Positions 34,524-42,565 of a DNA stretch of 46,595 bases are shown one piece after another. The position numbers and the translations under genes are program-made. Source of the DNA: Burkholderiales bacterium (GTDB lineage: Bacteria > Pseudomonadota > Gammaproteobacteria > Burkholderiales > Burkholderiaceae_C); contig JADJCH010000039.1 in assembly GCA_016703325.1 (NCBI GenBank), positions 1 to 46,595 of the forward strand, read 5' to 3'. Position 1 is the stretch's first letter, and every line of letters starts with the position of its first letter. Below the pieces are notes generated by a model. It made no database searches and was not told the DNA's origin. It saw nothing but the letters and a program-made list of their open reading frames with translations.

Positions 34524-35450
34524 ATGGCACTCACCGGCGTGATCCGCCCTGGCCACTGCCAGCTGCGCGTGCTGGACCTCGAAGAGTCCGAACGCTTCTA
34601 CACCGACGTGATGGGGCTCAAGCCGATGGGGCGCGACGCCTCCGGCCGCTCCTACTTCAAGTGCCTGGACGAGCTGGACCACCACAGCCTGATCCTGCGC
34701 CAGGCGCCCAAGGCCGGCATGGACTTCTACGCCTTCAAGGTGCTGGACGAGGCCACACTGACCCAGTTCGAGAAGGACCTGAACGCCCACGGCGTGGCCA
34801 CCGAACGCATCCCCGCCGGTGAGCTGCTGGAGACCGGCGAGCGCGTGCGCTTCACTGCGCCCACCGGCCATGTCTTCGAGCTCTACGCCACCAAGACGAT
34901 GGTGGGCAACGGCCTGGGCTTCGACGCGCCGGAGGCCATCATCGAGGGCCGCCGTGGCATCTCCCCGCTGCGCCTGGACCACTGGCAGATCCACGGCCCG
35001 GACCTGGACGGCAGCCGCGACCTGTTCACGAAGGTGCTGGGCTTCCAGGTGGTCGAGCGCATCAAGCTGGAAGACGGCGAGACGGACGTGGCCGTGTGGC
35101 TGTCCTGCTCGAACAAGGCGCACGACATCGCCTTCGTGCGCGACGAGCGCGCCAACACGCTGCACCACGCCTCCTACCTGCTGGAGACCTGGGAGCAGGT
35201 GCTCAAGGCGGCGGACATCATCACCGTTCACCGCGTGTCGATGGACATCGGCCCGCTGCGCCACGGCATCACCCGCGGCACGACGATCTACGCCTTCGAC
35301 CCCTCGGGCAACCGCTTCGAGACCTTCTGCGGCGGCTACGCCTACTACCCCGACATGCCGGTGATCACCTGGCCGGTCGAGGAGATGGGCCGCGCGGTCT
35401 TCTATCACACGCGCCAATTGAATGAGCGCTTCCTCTCGGTCGTGACTTGA
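34524..35450 (+). CDS. dmpB: catechol 2,3-dioxygenase
   Basis: This extradiol (meta) ring-cleavage enzyme turns catechol into 2-hydroxymuconic semialdehyde with Fe(II) and O2. The 308-residue product has the two-module vicinal-oxygen-chelate fold, starting VIRPGHCQLRVLDLEESERFY. The iron ligands fit His153 in LDHWQIHG, His214 or His215 in TLHHASYLLE and Glu266 in SGNRFETF, as in XylE (153, 214, 265). AAGGAGA precedes the ATG. It is the first enzyme of the lower pathway and follows the ABC importer; a 140-base gap with hairpin repeats separates it from dmpE. The usual next genes, dehydrogenase dmpC and hydrolase dmpD, are not there. Confidence 0.93.
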   Translation: MALTGVIRPGHCQLRVLDLEESERFYTDVMGLKPMGRDASGRSYFKCLDELDHHSLILRQAPKAGMDFYAFKVLDEATLTQFEKDLNAHGVATERIPAGELLETGERVRFTAPTGHVFELYATKTMVGNGLGFDAPEAIIEGRRGISPLRLDHWQIHGPDLDGSRDLFTKVLGFQVVERIKLEDGETDVAVWLSCSNKAHDIAFVRDERANTLHHASYLLETWEQVLKAADIITVHRVSMDIGPLRHGITRGTTIYAFDPSGNRFETFCGGYAYYPDMPVITWPVEEMGRAVFYHTRQLNERFLSVVT

Positions 35451-35477
35451 ACCACCCCCGTTGCGGCTGACGCCGCT

Positions 35478-35522
35478 CCCCCTCAAGGGGGCGCCTCCGA
35501 CGGACCGGCCAAGCCGGATCCG
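35478..35522. repeat. intergenic hairpin repeat between dmpB and dmpE
   Basis: Two adjacent stems, CCCCCT / AGGGGG (35478-35491) and CGGACCGGC / GCCGG-A-TCCG (35501-35522), fill the gap after the dioxygenase stop. The sequence type (CTCCCCCTCAAGGGGG near GCGGCTGACGCC) is one I recognise as dispersed between genes in Burkholderiales. No T tract follows, so it may act as a weak attenuator or RNA 3' stabiliser. Confidence 0.5.
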
Positions 35523-35590
35523 TGGCGGCTGCTCGCTGAAGGCGAGGCGTCTGCGAACCCGTATTCAACTTCCTGGCCGACTTTCTCTCC

Positions 35591-36373
35591 ATGACCGACC
35601 TTCTCCTCGATACGCTGGGCGACGAACTCTACCGCGCCCTGCGCAGCGCCACGCCCATCGATCCGCTGACCACGCGCCACCCGGAGCTGGGCGTCGAGCA
35701 GGCCTACCGCATCCAGGAGCGGCTGATGCTGCGGCGCCAGCAGGACGGCGAGCGCATCGTCGGCAAGAAGATCGGCGTGACGTCCAAAGCGGTGATGAAC
35801 ATGCTGGGCGTGCACCAGCCCGACTTCGGCTGGCTCACCGATGCCATGCTGGTGCACCAGGGGGATGTGATCGACCTGTCCACGATGATCCAGCCCAAGG
35901 CCGAGGGCGAGATCGCCTTCCTGCTCAAGCGCGACCTGATGGGCCCGGGTGTGGGTGTGGCCGACGTGCTGGCCGCCACCGAGTGCGTGATGCCCTGCTT
36001 CGAGATCGTCGACTCGCGCATCCACGACTGGAAGATCGGCATCGTCGACACCGTGGCCGACAACGCCTCCTGCGGTGCCTTCGTGCTGGGCAGCCAGGCG
36101 GTCAGCCCGTACGACATCGACCTCTTCACCTGCGGCATGGTGCTGGAGCGCAATGGCGAGGTCTTCGCCACCGGCTCCGGCGCAGCCGCGCTCGGCTCGC
36201 CGCTGAACGCGATGGCCTGGCTGGCCAACACCCTCGGTCGCCTGGGCGTGCCGCTCCAGGCCGGCGAGGTGGTGCTCTCCGGTGCCCTGGCCGCGATGGC
36301 GCCGGTGCGCCCGGGTGACCAGTTCCGCATGGCCGTTGGTGGCCTGGGCGACTGCTCAGTGCGCTTTGGTTGA
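35591..36373 (+). CDS. dmpE: 2-oxopent-4-enoate hydratase
   Basis: Hydrates 2-hydroxypenta-2,4-dienoate to 4-hydroxy-2-oxovalerate in the meta pathway. The 260-residue product belongs to the FAH-like hydratase/decarboxylase family: GKKIGVTSKAVMNMLGVHQPDFGWLTDAM, the metal-binding acidic triad in PKAEGEIAFLL and EIVDSRIHDWKI, and AALGSPLNAMAWLANTLGRLG. MLGVHQPDFG marks it as the hydratase rather than the decarboxylase encoded next, which has MKQMGVTSPVFG. dmpH follows 33 bases later. Confidence 0.92.
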   Translation: MTDLLLDTLGDELYRALRSATPIDPLTTRHPELGVEQAYRIQERLMLRRQQDGERIVGKKIGVTSKAVMNMLGVHQPDFGWLTDAMLVHQGDVIDLSTMIQPKAEGEIAFLLKRDLMGPGVGVADVLAATECVMPCFEIVDSRIHDWKIGIVDTVADNASCGAFVLGSQAVSPYDIDLFTCGMVLERNGEVFATGSGAAALGSPLNAMAWLANTLGRLGVPLQAGEVVLSGALAAMAPVRPGDQFRMAVGGLGDCSVRFG

Positions 36374-36406
36374 TCCCCGTCTTCCCACTCTGTCATTGCC
36401 CGACCC

Positions 36407-37195
36407 ATGGCCCTGAACGCCGACACCATTGCCGCGCTGGCCGAGCGCCTCGAAGCCTGCCAGCTTGAGGTGCGCGACACCCACAAGATCACCGACGACT
36501 TTCCGGAGATGGACTTCCAGGACGCCTACGCGGTGCAGGCCGAGCTGCTGCGCCGCAAGCTGGCGCGCGGGCGCAAGCTCGCGGGCCTGAAGGCCGGCCT
36601 GACCTCGTTTGCCAAGATGAAGCAGATGGGTGTCACCTCGCCGGTCTTCGGCTTCATGACCGACGATTACCTCGTGCCCCACGGCGGCGAGGTGACCACC
36701 GCCGAGCTGATCCACCCCAAGGTGGAGCCGGAGATCGCCTTTGTGCTGAAGAAGGCGCTCACTGGCCCGGGCTGCCACATCGGCGCCGTGCTGGAGGCCA
36801 CCGAGTTCGTACTGCCCGGCATCGAGGTGATCGACAGCCGCTACCGCGACTTCAAGTTCGACCTGAAGAGCGTGATCGCCGACAACACCTCGGCCGCGCG
36901 CTTCGTGGTCGGCGGCCAGCCGCTGCGCCCCAGCGGCATCGACCTGCGCACGGTCGGCATCGTGATGGAAAAGAACGGCGAGCCGGTGGCCTTTGGCGCC
37001 GGCGCCGCCGTGGTGGGCCACCCCGCCACCGCGATCGCGATGCTGGCCAACCAACTGGGCGCACGCGGCGAGTCCATCCCCGCCGGCACGCTGATCCTCT
37101 CCGGCGGCATCACCGAGGCCGTCTCGGTGGCCGCGGGCGACCACGTCGCGCTGCACGTCCAGGGCATGGGCAGTACCAGCCTGCGCTTCGTCTGA
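36407..37195 (+). CDS. dmpH: 2-oxo-3-hexenedioate (4-oxalocrotonate) decarboxylase
   Basis: Decarboxylates 2-oxo-3-hexenedioate to 2-hydroxypenta-2,4-dienoate and normally forms a complex with the hydratase DmpE. The 262-residue product is a paralogue of DmpE, with KLAGLKAGLTSFAKMKQMGVTSPVFGFMTDD, metal ligands in KVEPEIAFVLKK and GIEVIDSRYRDFKF, and ILSGGITEAVSVAAGDHV near the end. Its presence implies the oxalocrotonate branch of the pathway, which needs a semialdehyde dehydrogenase not found here. Confidence 0.92.
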   Translation: MALNADTIAALAERLEACQLEVRDTHKITDDFPEMDFQDAYAVQAELLRRKLARGRKLAGLKAGLTSFAKMKQMGVTSPVFGFMTDDYLVPHGGEVTTAELIHPKVEPEIAFVLKKALTGPGCHIGAVLEATEFVLPGIEVIDSRYRDFKFDLKSVIADNTSAARFVVGGQPLRPSGIDLRTVGIVMEKNGEPVAFGAGAAVVGHPATAIAMLANQLGARGESIPAGTLILSGGITEAVSVAAGDHVALHVQGMGSTSLRFV

Positions 37196-37248
37196 TCCTG
37201 CTCCAACCCCACCCCGAACCGACTGCCTCGAACCTCAAGGAGATCGTC

Positions 37249-37440
37249 ATGCCGTTCGCCCAGATTTACATGATCGAAGGCCGCACCGAAGACCAGAAGC
37301 GTGCCGTCATCGAAAAGGTCAGCTGCGCGCTGGTGGAAGCCACCGGCGCCCCCAAGGAAGCCATTCGCGTCTGGATCACCGAGGTGCCCAAAACCAACTG
37401 GGGCATCTCCGGCCAGACCGCCAAGGATTTGGGACGGTGA
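37249..37440 (+). CDS. dmpI: 4-oxalocrotonate tautomerase
   Basis: A 63-residue tautomerase-superfamily protein that isomerises 2-hydroxymuconate to 2-oxo-3-hexenedioate. After removal of Met the catalytic base is Pro1 (PFAQIYMIEGR). Family features EDQKRAVIEKV, VWITEVPKTNWGISG are present; Arg11 is R in EGR, and the second active-site Arg near position 39 is in AIRVWITE. Active as a hexamer. AAGGAGA precedes the ATG. Its stop overlaps the GTG start of dmpF. Confidence 0.92.
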   Translation: MPFAQIYMIEGRTEDQKRAVIEKVSCALVEATGAPKEAIRVWITEVPKTNWGISGQTAKDLGR

Positions 37441-38369
37441 CCACGATGACCAAGAAGATCAAGTGCGCCCTGATCGGTCCCGGCAACATCGGCACCGACC
37501 TGCTGGCCAAGCTCCAGCGCAGCCCGGTGCTGGAACCGGTGTGGATGGTGGGCATCGACCCCGAATCCGATGGCCTCAAGCGTGCCCGCGAGATGGGCAT
37601 CAAGACCACCGCCGAAGGTGTGGACGGGCTCGTCCCGCACATGAAGGCCGACGGCGTGCAGATCGTCTTCGACGCCACCTCGGCCTACGTGCACGCCGAC
37701 AACTCGCGCAAGGTCAACGCCGAAGGCGCGCTGATGATCGACCTCACGCCCGCGGCCATCGGCCCGTACTGCGTCCCGCCCGTGAACCTGGCCGAACACG
37801 TCGGCAAGGGTGAGATGAACGTCAACATGGTCACCTGCGGCGGTCAGGCCACCATCCCGATGGTCGCTGCGGTGTCGCGCGTGCAGCCGGTGGCCTATGG
37901 CGAGATCGTCGCCACCGTGTCCAGCCGCTCGGTCGGCCCCGGCACCCGCAAGAACATCGACGAGTTCACCCGCACCACCGCGGGTGCGGTCGAGCGCGTG
38001 GGCGGTGCGAAGAAGGGCAAGGCCATCATCATCATCAACCCGGCCGAGCCGCCGCTGATCATGCGCGACACGGTGCACTGCCTGATTGATCCCGCTGCAG
38101 GTGAGGTCAACCGCGAAGGCATCACCGAAAGCATCCACGCCATGATCCGCGAGGTGCAGAAGTACGTGCCGGGCTACAAGCTGGTCAACGGACCCGTCTT
38201 CGACGGCCAGCGCGTGAGCGTCTACATGGAGGTCGAAGGCCTGGGCGACTACCTGCCCAAGTACGCCGGCAACCTGGACATCATGACGGCAGCCGCCGCG
38301 CGCACCGCCGAGATGTTCGCCGAGGAGATCCTCGCCGGGCGCCTCACCCTGCAACCCGTGGCGGCCTGA
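37437..38369 (+). CDS. dmpF: acetaldehyde dehydrogenase (acylating)
   Basis: Oxidises acetaldehyde to acetyl-CoA with NAD+ and CoA in a channelling complex with the aldolase DmpG. The 310-residue product has the N-terminal NAD-binding motif IGPGNIGTDLLAKL, the catalytic Cys in NMVTCGGQATIPMV and KNIDEFTRTTAGAVERVGGAKKGKAIIIINPAEPP. Start is GTG 37437, overlapping the dmpI stop, or ATG 37446; both keep the family length. dmpG follows about 90 bases later, after a hairpin repeat. Confidence 0.93.
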   Translation: MTTMTKKIKCALIGPGNIGTDLLAKLQRSPVLEPVWMVGIDPESDGLKRAREMGIKTTAEGVDGLVPHMKADGVQIVFDATSAYVHADNSRKVNAEGALMIDLTPAAIGPYCVPPVNLAEHVGKGEMNVNMVTCGGQATIPMVAAVSRVQPVAYGEIVATVSSRSVGPGTRKNIDEFTRTTAGAVERVGGAKKGKAIIIINPAEPPLIMRDTVHCLIDPAAGEVNREGITESIHAMIREVQKYVPGYKLVNGPVFDGQRVSVYMEVEGLGDYLPKYAGNLDIMTAAAARTAEMFAEEILAGRLTLQPVAA

Positions 38370-38416
38370 CGCTGCGCGCCCCTTCACCGCGACTTTCACC
38401 ACGACCCTCACCCCGG

Positions 38417-38439
38417 CCCTCTCCCAAGATGGGAGAGGG
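38417..38439. repeat. palindromic intergenic repeat before dmpG
   Basis: A perfect 10-bp stem CCCTCTCCCA / TGGGAGAGGG with a 3-base loop. It belongs to a widely dispersed type (CCCTCACCCCGGCCCTCTCCC...) and ends close to the GGAGGAG before ATG 38445, so it could affect dmpG translation. Confidence 0.65.
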
Positions 38440-38462
38440 AGGAGATGGCAGGAGTACCTGAG

Positions 38463-39499
38463 ATGAATTTGACTGGCAAGAAGATCACCCTGCACGACAT
38501 GACCCTGCGCGACGGCATGCACCCCAAGCGCCACCTCATGTCGCTGGACCAGATGAAGTCCATCGCCCAGGGCCTGGACGCTGCGGGCGTGCCGCTGATC
38601 GAAGTCACCCATGGCGACGGCCTGGGCGGCAGCTCGGTCAACTACGGCTTCCCGGCGCACACCGACGAGGAGTACCTCGGCGCCGTCATCCCGCTGATGA
38701 AGCAGGCCAAGGTCAGCGCCCTGCTGCTGCCGGGCATCGGCACCGTCGACCACCTGAAGATGGCGCATGGCCTGGGCGTCAACACGATCCGCGTGGCCAC
38801 CCACTGCACCGAGGCGGATGTGTCCGAACAGCACATCACCTTCGCACGCAAGCTGGGCATGGACACCGTGGGCTTCCTGATGATGGCCCACATGGCCAGC
38901 CCGGAAAAGCTGGTGACGCAGGCCAAGCTGATGGAGAGCTACGGCGCCAACTGCATCTACGTCACCGACTCGGCCGGCTACCTGCTACCCGACGGCGTCA
39001 AGGAGCGCCTCACCGCCGTGCGTGAAGCCCTGAAGCCGGAGACTGAACTGGGCTTCCACGGCCACCACAACCTGGCATGGGCGTGGCCAACAGCATCGCT
39101 GCGATCGAGTGCGGTGCCACCCGCATCGACGCTGCAGCAGCCGGCCTGGGCGCCGGTGCCGGCAACACGCCGATGGAGGTGCTGGTTGCGGTGCTGGACC
39201 GCATGGGCGCACAGACCGGCGTGGACGTCTGGAAGATCCAGGACGTGGCCGAGGACCTGGTGTTCCCGATCATGGACTTCCCGATCCGAATCGACCGCGA
39301 TGCGCTGACGCTGGGCTATGCGGGCGTGTACGGCAGCTTCCTGCTGTTCGCCAAACGCGCGGGCGCCAAGTACGGCATCCCGGCGCGCGACATCCTGGTC
39401 GAGCTGGGCCGCAAGAAGATGGTCGGCGGGCAGGAGGACATGATCGAAGACACCGCGATGACGATGGCGCGTGAGCGTGGGTTGTTGAAGACAGCGTGA
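38463..39499 (+). pseudogene. dmpG: 4-hydroxy-2-oxovalerate aldolase, frameshifted
   Basis: DmpG splits 4-hydroxy-2-oxovalerate into pyruvate and acetaldehyde. From ATG 38463 (AGGAG eight bases before; alternative ATG 38445) the frame reads ITLHDMTLRDGMHPKRH... to ELGFHGHHNLA and then goes out of register; the correct sequence MGVANSIAAIECGATRIDAAAAGLGAGAGNTP... continues one frame over from an ATG at 39077 to a stop at 39497-39499. Inserting one base between 39076 and 39077 (CTGGC-C-ATGGGC) restores an uninterrupted protein of about 345 residues. The break is inside the TIM barrel, so the two halves are unlikely to work separately. All other dmp genes here are intact, so either the pathway lost its last step recently or this is an assembly error. 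Confidence 0.85.
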
Positions 39500-39560
39500 C
39501 GCCACAGCTGAGACGGGTGGGCTCTCCGGAATTGCGCGGGGCTGCGTCCGGTGCGGCTGC

Positions 39561-39592
39561 AGGCACAGTGCGTGACCACTGCCACTGTGCCT
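39561..39592. promoter_or_regulatory. perfect inverted repeat before the sigma-54 activator gene
   Basis: AGGCACAGTG and CACTGTGCCT form a perfect 10-bp dyad with a 12-base loop, ending ten bases before ATG 39602. It may be an operator for autoregulation, an RNA hairpin limiting translation, or the end of the dmp transcript; no T tract follows. Confidence 0.5.
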
Positions 39593-39601
39593 GAATCCCC
39601 G

Positions 39602-41404
39602 ATGAATCGGCCGCCCGCCAAGGCATCCGCTGCGTCCACTTCCATGACAGCCGACGACCGCGTCAGCATCCACGTCGAACCCGGTGACGGGGCGCGGCGG
39701 GTGCCGCGGCTGTCCGACCTGCGCGACCTGGCGTCGCGGCTCAAGTTCGCGCCGCAGGACGGGCGCATCTGGCTCGATGAGCAACGCATGCTGCTGCTGC
39801 ACGCCGCAGACTACGCGGTGCTGCGCCGCCAACTGCTCGACACACTGGGGCTGGAGGCCACCCGCGCGCTGCTGACCCGGCTGGGCTATGCGGCTGGCTC
39901 ACGCGACGCCGCCCTGGCGCTCAAGCTGCGCGGGCGCAAGAGCCTGGGCGACGCCTTTGCAGTGGGGCCGCAGCTGCATGCGCTGGAGGGCTTCGTCGCG
40001 GTGGAGCCGGTGCGCATCGAGGTGGACGTGGAGCGCGGCATCCACTACGTCGAGCAGCTCTGGCACGACTCGCTGGAGGCCTCCGCGCACCTGGAGGCCG
40101 ATGGGGTTGCCGCCCACCCGGTGTGCTGGATGCAGATCGGCTACGCCAGCGGCTTCAACAGCGCGCTGTTCGGTCGGCCCATCCTGTTCCGCGAGGTGCA
40201 GTGCCGGGCCACCGGCGCGCCGCACTGCCGCATCGTCGGCAAGCCGGTGGACCAGTGGTGTGACGACGACGAGGGCGCGGAGGAAGACCTGCGCTTCCTG
40301 CGCCCGGAGGATTTCGTCAACACCGCCTTGCTCAAGCGGGCGGAGCCGCTGCGCCAGGCCGATGGCCGACCGGTGGATGCGCGCGAGCAGGCCTTCATGG
40401 TCGGCGCCTCCTCCGGCTTCGTCTCGGCCTGCCACAAGCTGCAGCAGGTGGCTTCCACCAACGCCACCGTGCTGCTGCTGGGCGAAACCGGTGTGGGCAA
40501 GGAGCGCTTTGCGCGCATGCTGCACCGCCTCAGCCGCCGGGCGGAGGGCCCGTTCGTGGCGCTGAACTGCGCCGCCATTCCCGAAAACCTGCTGGAGGCC
40601 GAACTCTTCGGCGTCGAGCGCGGCGCCTACACGGGGGCCACCGAGTCGCGCAAAGGCCGCTTCGAGCGCGCCGACCGCGGTACGCTGTTCCTCGATGAGA
40701 TCGGCACCCTCAACGAAGCGGCCCAGGCCAAGCTGCTGCGTGCGCTGCAGGAGCGCGAGATCGAGCGCGTGGGCGGCTCCGCGGCGCGGCGCATCGACGT
40801 GCGGGTGGTCGCGGCCACCAACGTCGACCTGGCGCGGCGGGCGAGGGAAGGGCAGTTCCGTGCCGACCTGTTCTACCGCCTCAACGTCTTCCCCATCCAG
40901 GTGCCGCCGCTGCGCGAACGGCGTGACGACATCCCGCTGCTGCTGCAGCACTTTGCCGAGCGCTACGGCGCCGAGCACGGCAAACACCACCCCGGCTTCA
41001 CCCACCGCGCCATCTCGGCGCTGCTGAACTACGACTACCCCGGCAACGTGCGCGAGCTGGAAAACCTGATCGAGCGCGCCATCATCCTGGCGCCCGACGG
41101 CGCGCCGCTGGACCGGCAGCACCTCTTCGAGTCCGAACTCAGCGAGACCGACCCGGTGCTGGCGCTGGACCGCAGCGGCGCCATCCTGCCCGCCGGGCTG
41201 GCCACCGCGCCGGCGGAGGCCGACGAGGCGCTGCTCAGCGACCTGGTGGAACGCGCGCTGGACGCCGCCGTGCCGCTGGACGCCTTGGAGCTGGCCGCGA
41301 TGAAGGAGGCGGTGCGCCGCGCCGACGGCAACCTCTCGCTGGCTGCCCGGCAGCTCGGCATCTCCCGCGCACAGCTGGCCTACCGGCTCGACAAACAGAA
41401 ATAG
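39602..41404 (+). CDS. sigma-54-dependent activator, DmpR/XylR family
   Basis: A 600-residue aromatic-responsive enhancer-binding protein. Domains: XylR_N sensor (about 35-140), V4R (about 150-215) with the Cys-rich VQCRATGAPHCRIVG zinc site of the phenol sensors, linker, AAA+ domain (about 265-505) with Walker A GETGVGKE near 293, GAYTGA at 341-346 (most members have GAFTGA) and Walker B GTLFLDEIG, and a Fis-type HTH (NLSLAARQLGISRAQLAYRL) at the end. In this family phenols or alkylbenzenes bind the sensor and release ATPase activity. Starts at 39551 (GTG) and 39644 (ATG) are also possible. It follows dmpG and precedes a thioredoxin-fold gene. I could not find a clear -24/-12 promoter in front of the pathway genes, so its target may lie outside. 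Confidence 0.9.
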   Translation: MNRPPAKASAASTSMTADDRVSIHVEPGDGARRVPRLSDLRDLASRLKFAPQDGRIWLDEQRMLLLHAADYAVLRRQLLDTLGLEATRALLTRLGYAAGSRDAALALKLRGRKSLGDAFAVGPQLHALEGFVAVEPVRIEVDVERGIHYVEQLWHDSLEASAHLEADGVAAHPVCWMQIGYASGFNSALFGRPILFREVQCRATGAPHCRIVGKPVDQWCDDDEGAEEDLRFLRPEDFVNTALLKRAEPLRQADGRPVDAREQAFMVGASSGFVSACHKLQQVASTNATVLLLGETGVGKERFARMLHRLSRRAEGPFVALNCAAIPENLLEAELFGVERGAYTGATESRKGRFERADRGTLFLDEIGTLNEAAQAKLLRALQEREIERVGGSAARRIDVRVVAATNVDLARRAREGQFRADLFYRLNVFPIQVPPLRERRDDIPLLLQHFAERYGAEHGKHHPGFTHRAISALLNYDYPGNVRELENLIERAIILAPDGAPLDRQHLFESELSETDPVLALDRSGAILPAGLATAPAEADEALLSDLVERALDAAVPLDALELAAMKEAVRRADGNLSLAARQLGISRAQLAYRLDKQK

Positions 41405-41419
41405 CCTGGAGTCCCTCCC

Positions 41420-42001
41420 ATGACCCCTCCCATGACCACGCTCGACACGACTGCCCGCTGCTGCGACCCATTCGTTTGGGGCCAGGGCCCGAAGACCCTG
41501 GAAGTCTTCCTCGAACCCACCTGCCCCTTCTCCGGCCGCGCCTTCGGCAAGCTCGACGCGCTGCTGGCACTGGCGGGTGCGGAGCGCCTGACGATCAAGC
41601 TGCGACTGAATTCCCAGCCCTGGCACGCCTTCAGCCCCACGCTGACCCGCGCGGTGCTGGCGGCCTCCACGACCCCCGGCGGCAAGGACGCCACCAAGGC
41701 CGTGCTGGCCGCCATCGCCGCGCACCGCGACGAATTCGAGCCCACCCAGCACTGCCAGGGCCCGCTGCTGGACCGCAGCCCGGCGCAGCTGCTCGCTCGT
41801 CTCGAAGAACTCAGCGGCATCCCCCTGCGCGCCGCCTTCGAAGACCCGGCGCTGACCACCGAGGTCAAGTGGCAGGCCAGATACGCCCGCCAGAACGGCA
41901 TCCACGTCACGCCGACCTTCATGGTCGACGGCCTGGTCGTGTCGGACATGAGCAGCGGGGATGCGGTGGAGGTGTGGCTGGGGAAGCTGGGGTTGGGGTG
42001 A
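41420..42001 (+). CDS. thioredoxin-fold (DsbA-like) protein
   Basis: The 193-residue product has the DsbA/thioredoxin-like arrangement: a first strand LEVFLEPTCPFSG with a single Cys35 in C-P-F-S rather than C-x-x-C, a helical insertion, and the cis-Pro strand GIHVTPTFMVDGLVV. No signal peptide is present, so it is probably cytoplasmic, and the lone Cys makes a classical disulfide oxidoreductase unlikely; glutathione-dependent isomerases of the same fold (2-hydroxychromene-2-carboxylate isomerase type) are an alternative. It starts 15 bases after the activator gene and likely shares its transcript. Its role in aromatic metabolism is unknown. Confidence 0.7.
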   Translation: MTPPMTTLDTTARCCDPFVWGQGPKTLEVFLEPTCPFSGRAFGKLDALLALAGAERLTIKLRLNSQPWHAFSPTLTRAVLAASTTPGGKDATKAVLAAIAAHRDEFEPTQHCQGPLLDRSPAQLLARLEELSGIPLRAAFEDPALTTEVKWQARYARQNGIHVTPTFMVDGLVVSDMSSGDAVEVWLGKLGLG

Positions 42002-42057
42002 GGCGGTGACGACGCCTGTGAGGATCTTCGGTGGGTGACGGGCGTTCGGCTGGGAAC

Positions 42058-42555
42058 TCAGTCAGCCTCACCCACGCGGGCCAGCACGGCGGCCACGACC
42101 CCAGGGCCGATGAAGTAGCCGTTGGCGCGCATCTGCGCAAGCACCGGTGCAGCGCGAGGCAGCAAGCCCTGCGTCTTGGCCAGGCCGACGACGGCGGCCA
42201 CACCCATCACCGCCAGACCCCGGGCCGTGGCTTCGGCGCGTCCGGCACGGTCGTCGATGATCAGCAAGGCGGCCGCATGCATCTGCGCCAGCACGATGGC
42301 ACTGGCTTCGCCGTCGTCCACCCCGGGCCGACGGGGCTGCCAGGTCGACAGATCCACATCCTGGCTGTGCAGCCATCCCGCGTCCAGGGCCTCGCGGATG
42401 GCCTCCTGACCAGGGAACGTGCCCGCATCCAGCACCTCCGCTCGAATCTGCTCGGTCAAGTCCACGCCGCCGAACAGGCCCTTCAGCAAAGACAGCTGAC
42501 CCGCCTGTGAAAGCGCGATCAGCGGACCTGCGTCCGCAATGACGACGCGGCTCAC
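42058..42555 (-). CDS. DUF3368 PIN-like toxin
   Basis: The 165-residue product matches DUF3368, PIN-domain-like proteins regarded as RNase toxins. Seen: N-terminal IADAGPLIALSQAGQL with the first acidic residue, a central DDGEASAIVLA, then LLIIDDRAGRAEATARGLAVMGVAAVVGLAKTQGLL, which hold the remaining acidic residues. Start is GTG 42555 (SRVVIADAG), ten bases after the antitoxin stop, so the two are one operon. The active-site set looks complete. Confidence 0.82.
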   Translation of the reverse strand: MSRVVIADAGPLIALSQAGQLSLLKGLFGGVDLTEQIRAEVLDAGTFPGQEAIREALDAGWLHSQDVDLSTWQPRRPGVDDGEASAIVLAQMHAAALLIIDDRAGRAEATARGLAVMGVAAVVGLAKTQGLLPRAAPVLAQMRANGYFIGPGVVAAVLARVGEAD

Positions 42556-42565
42556 CGCAGTGGCC

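Noticed and set aside
39060..39090. Programmed frameshifting in dmpG
   Set aside because: No slippery heptamer or downstream pseudoknot is apparent, and the family is not known to use frameshifting; an indel is simpler.
39077..39499. Second half of dmpG as an independent 140-residue gene
   Set aside because: The ATG lies at the frameshift point, has no ribosome site, and the product would be a partial TIM barrel.
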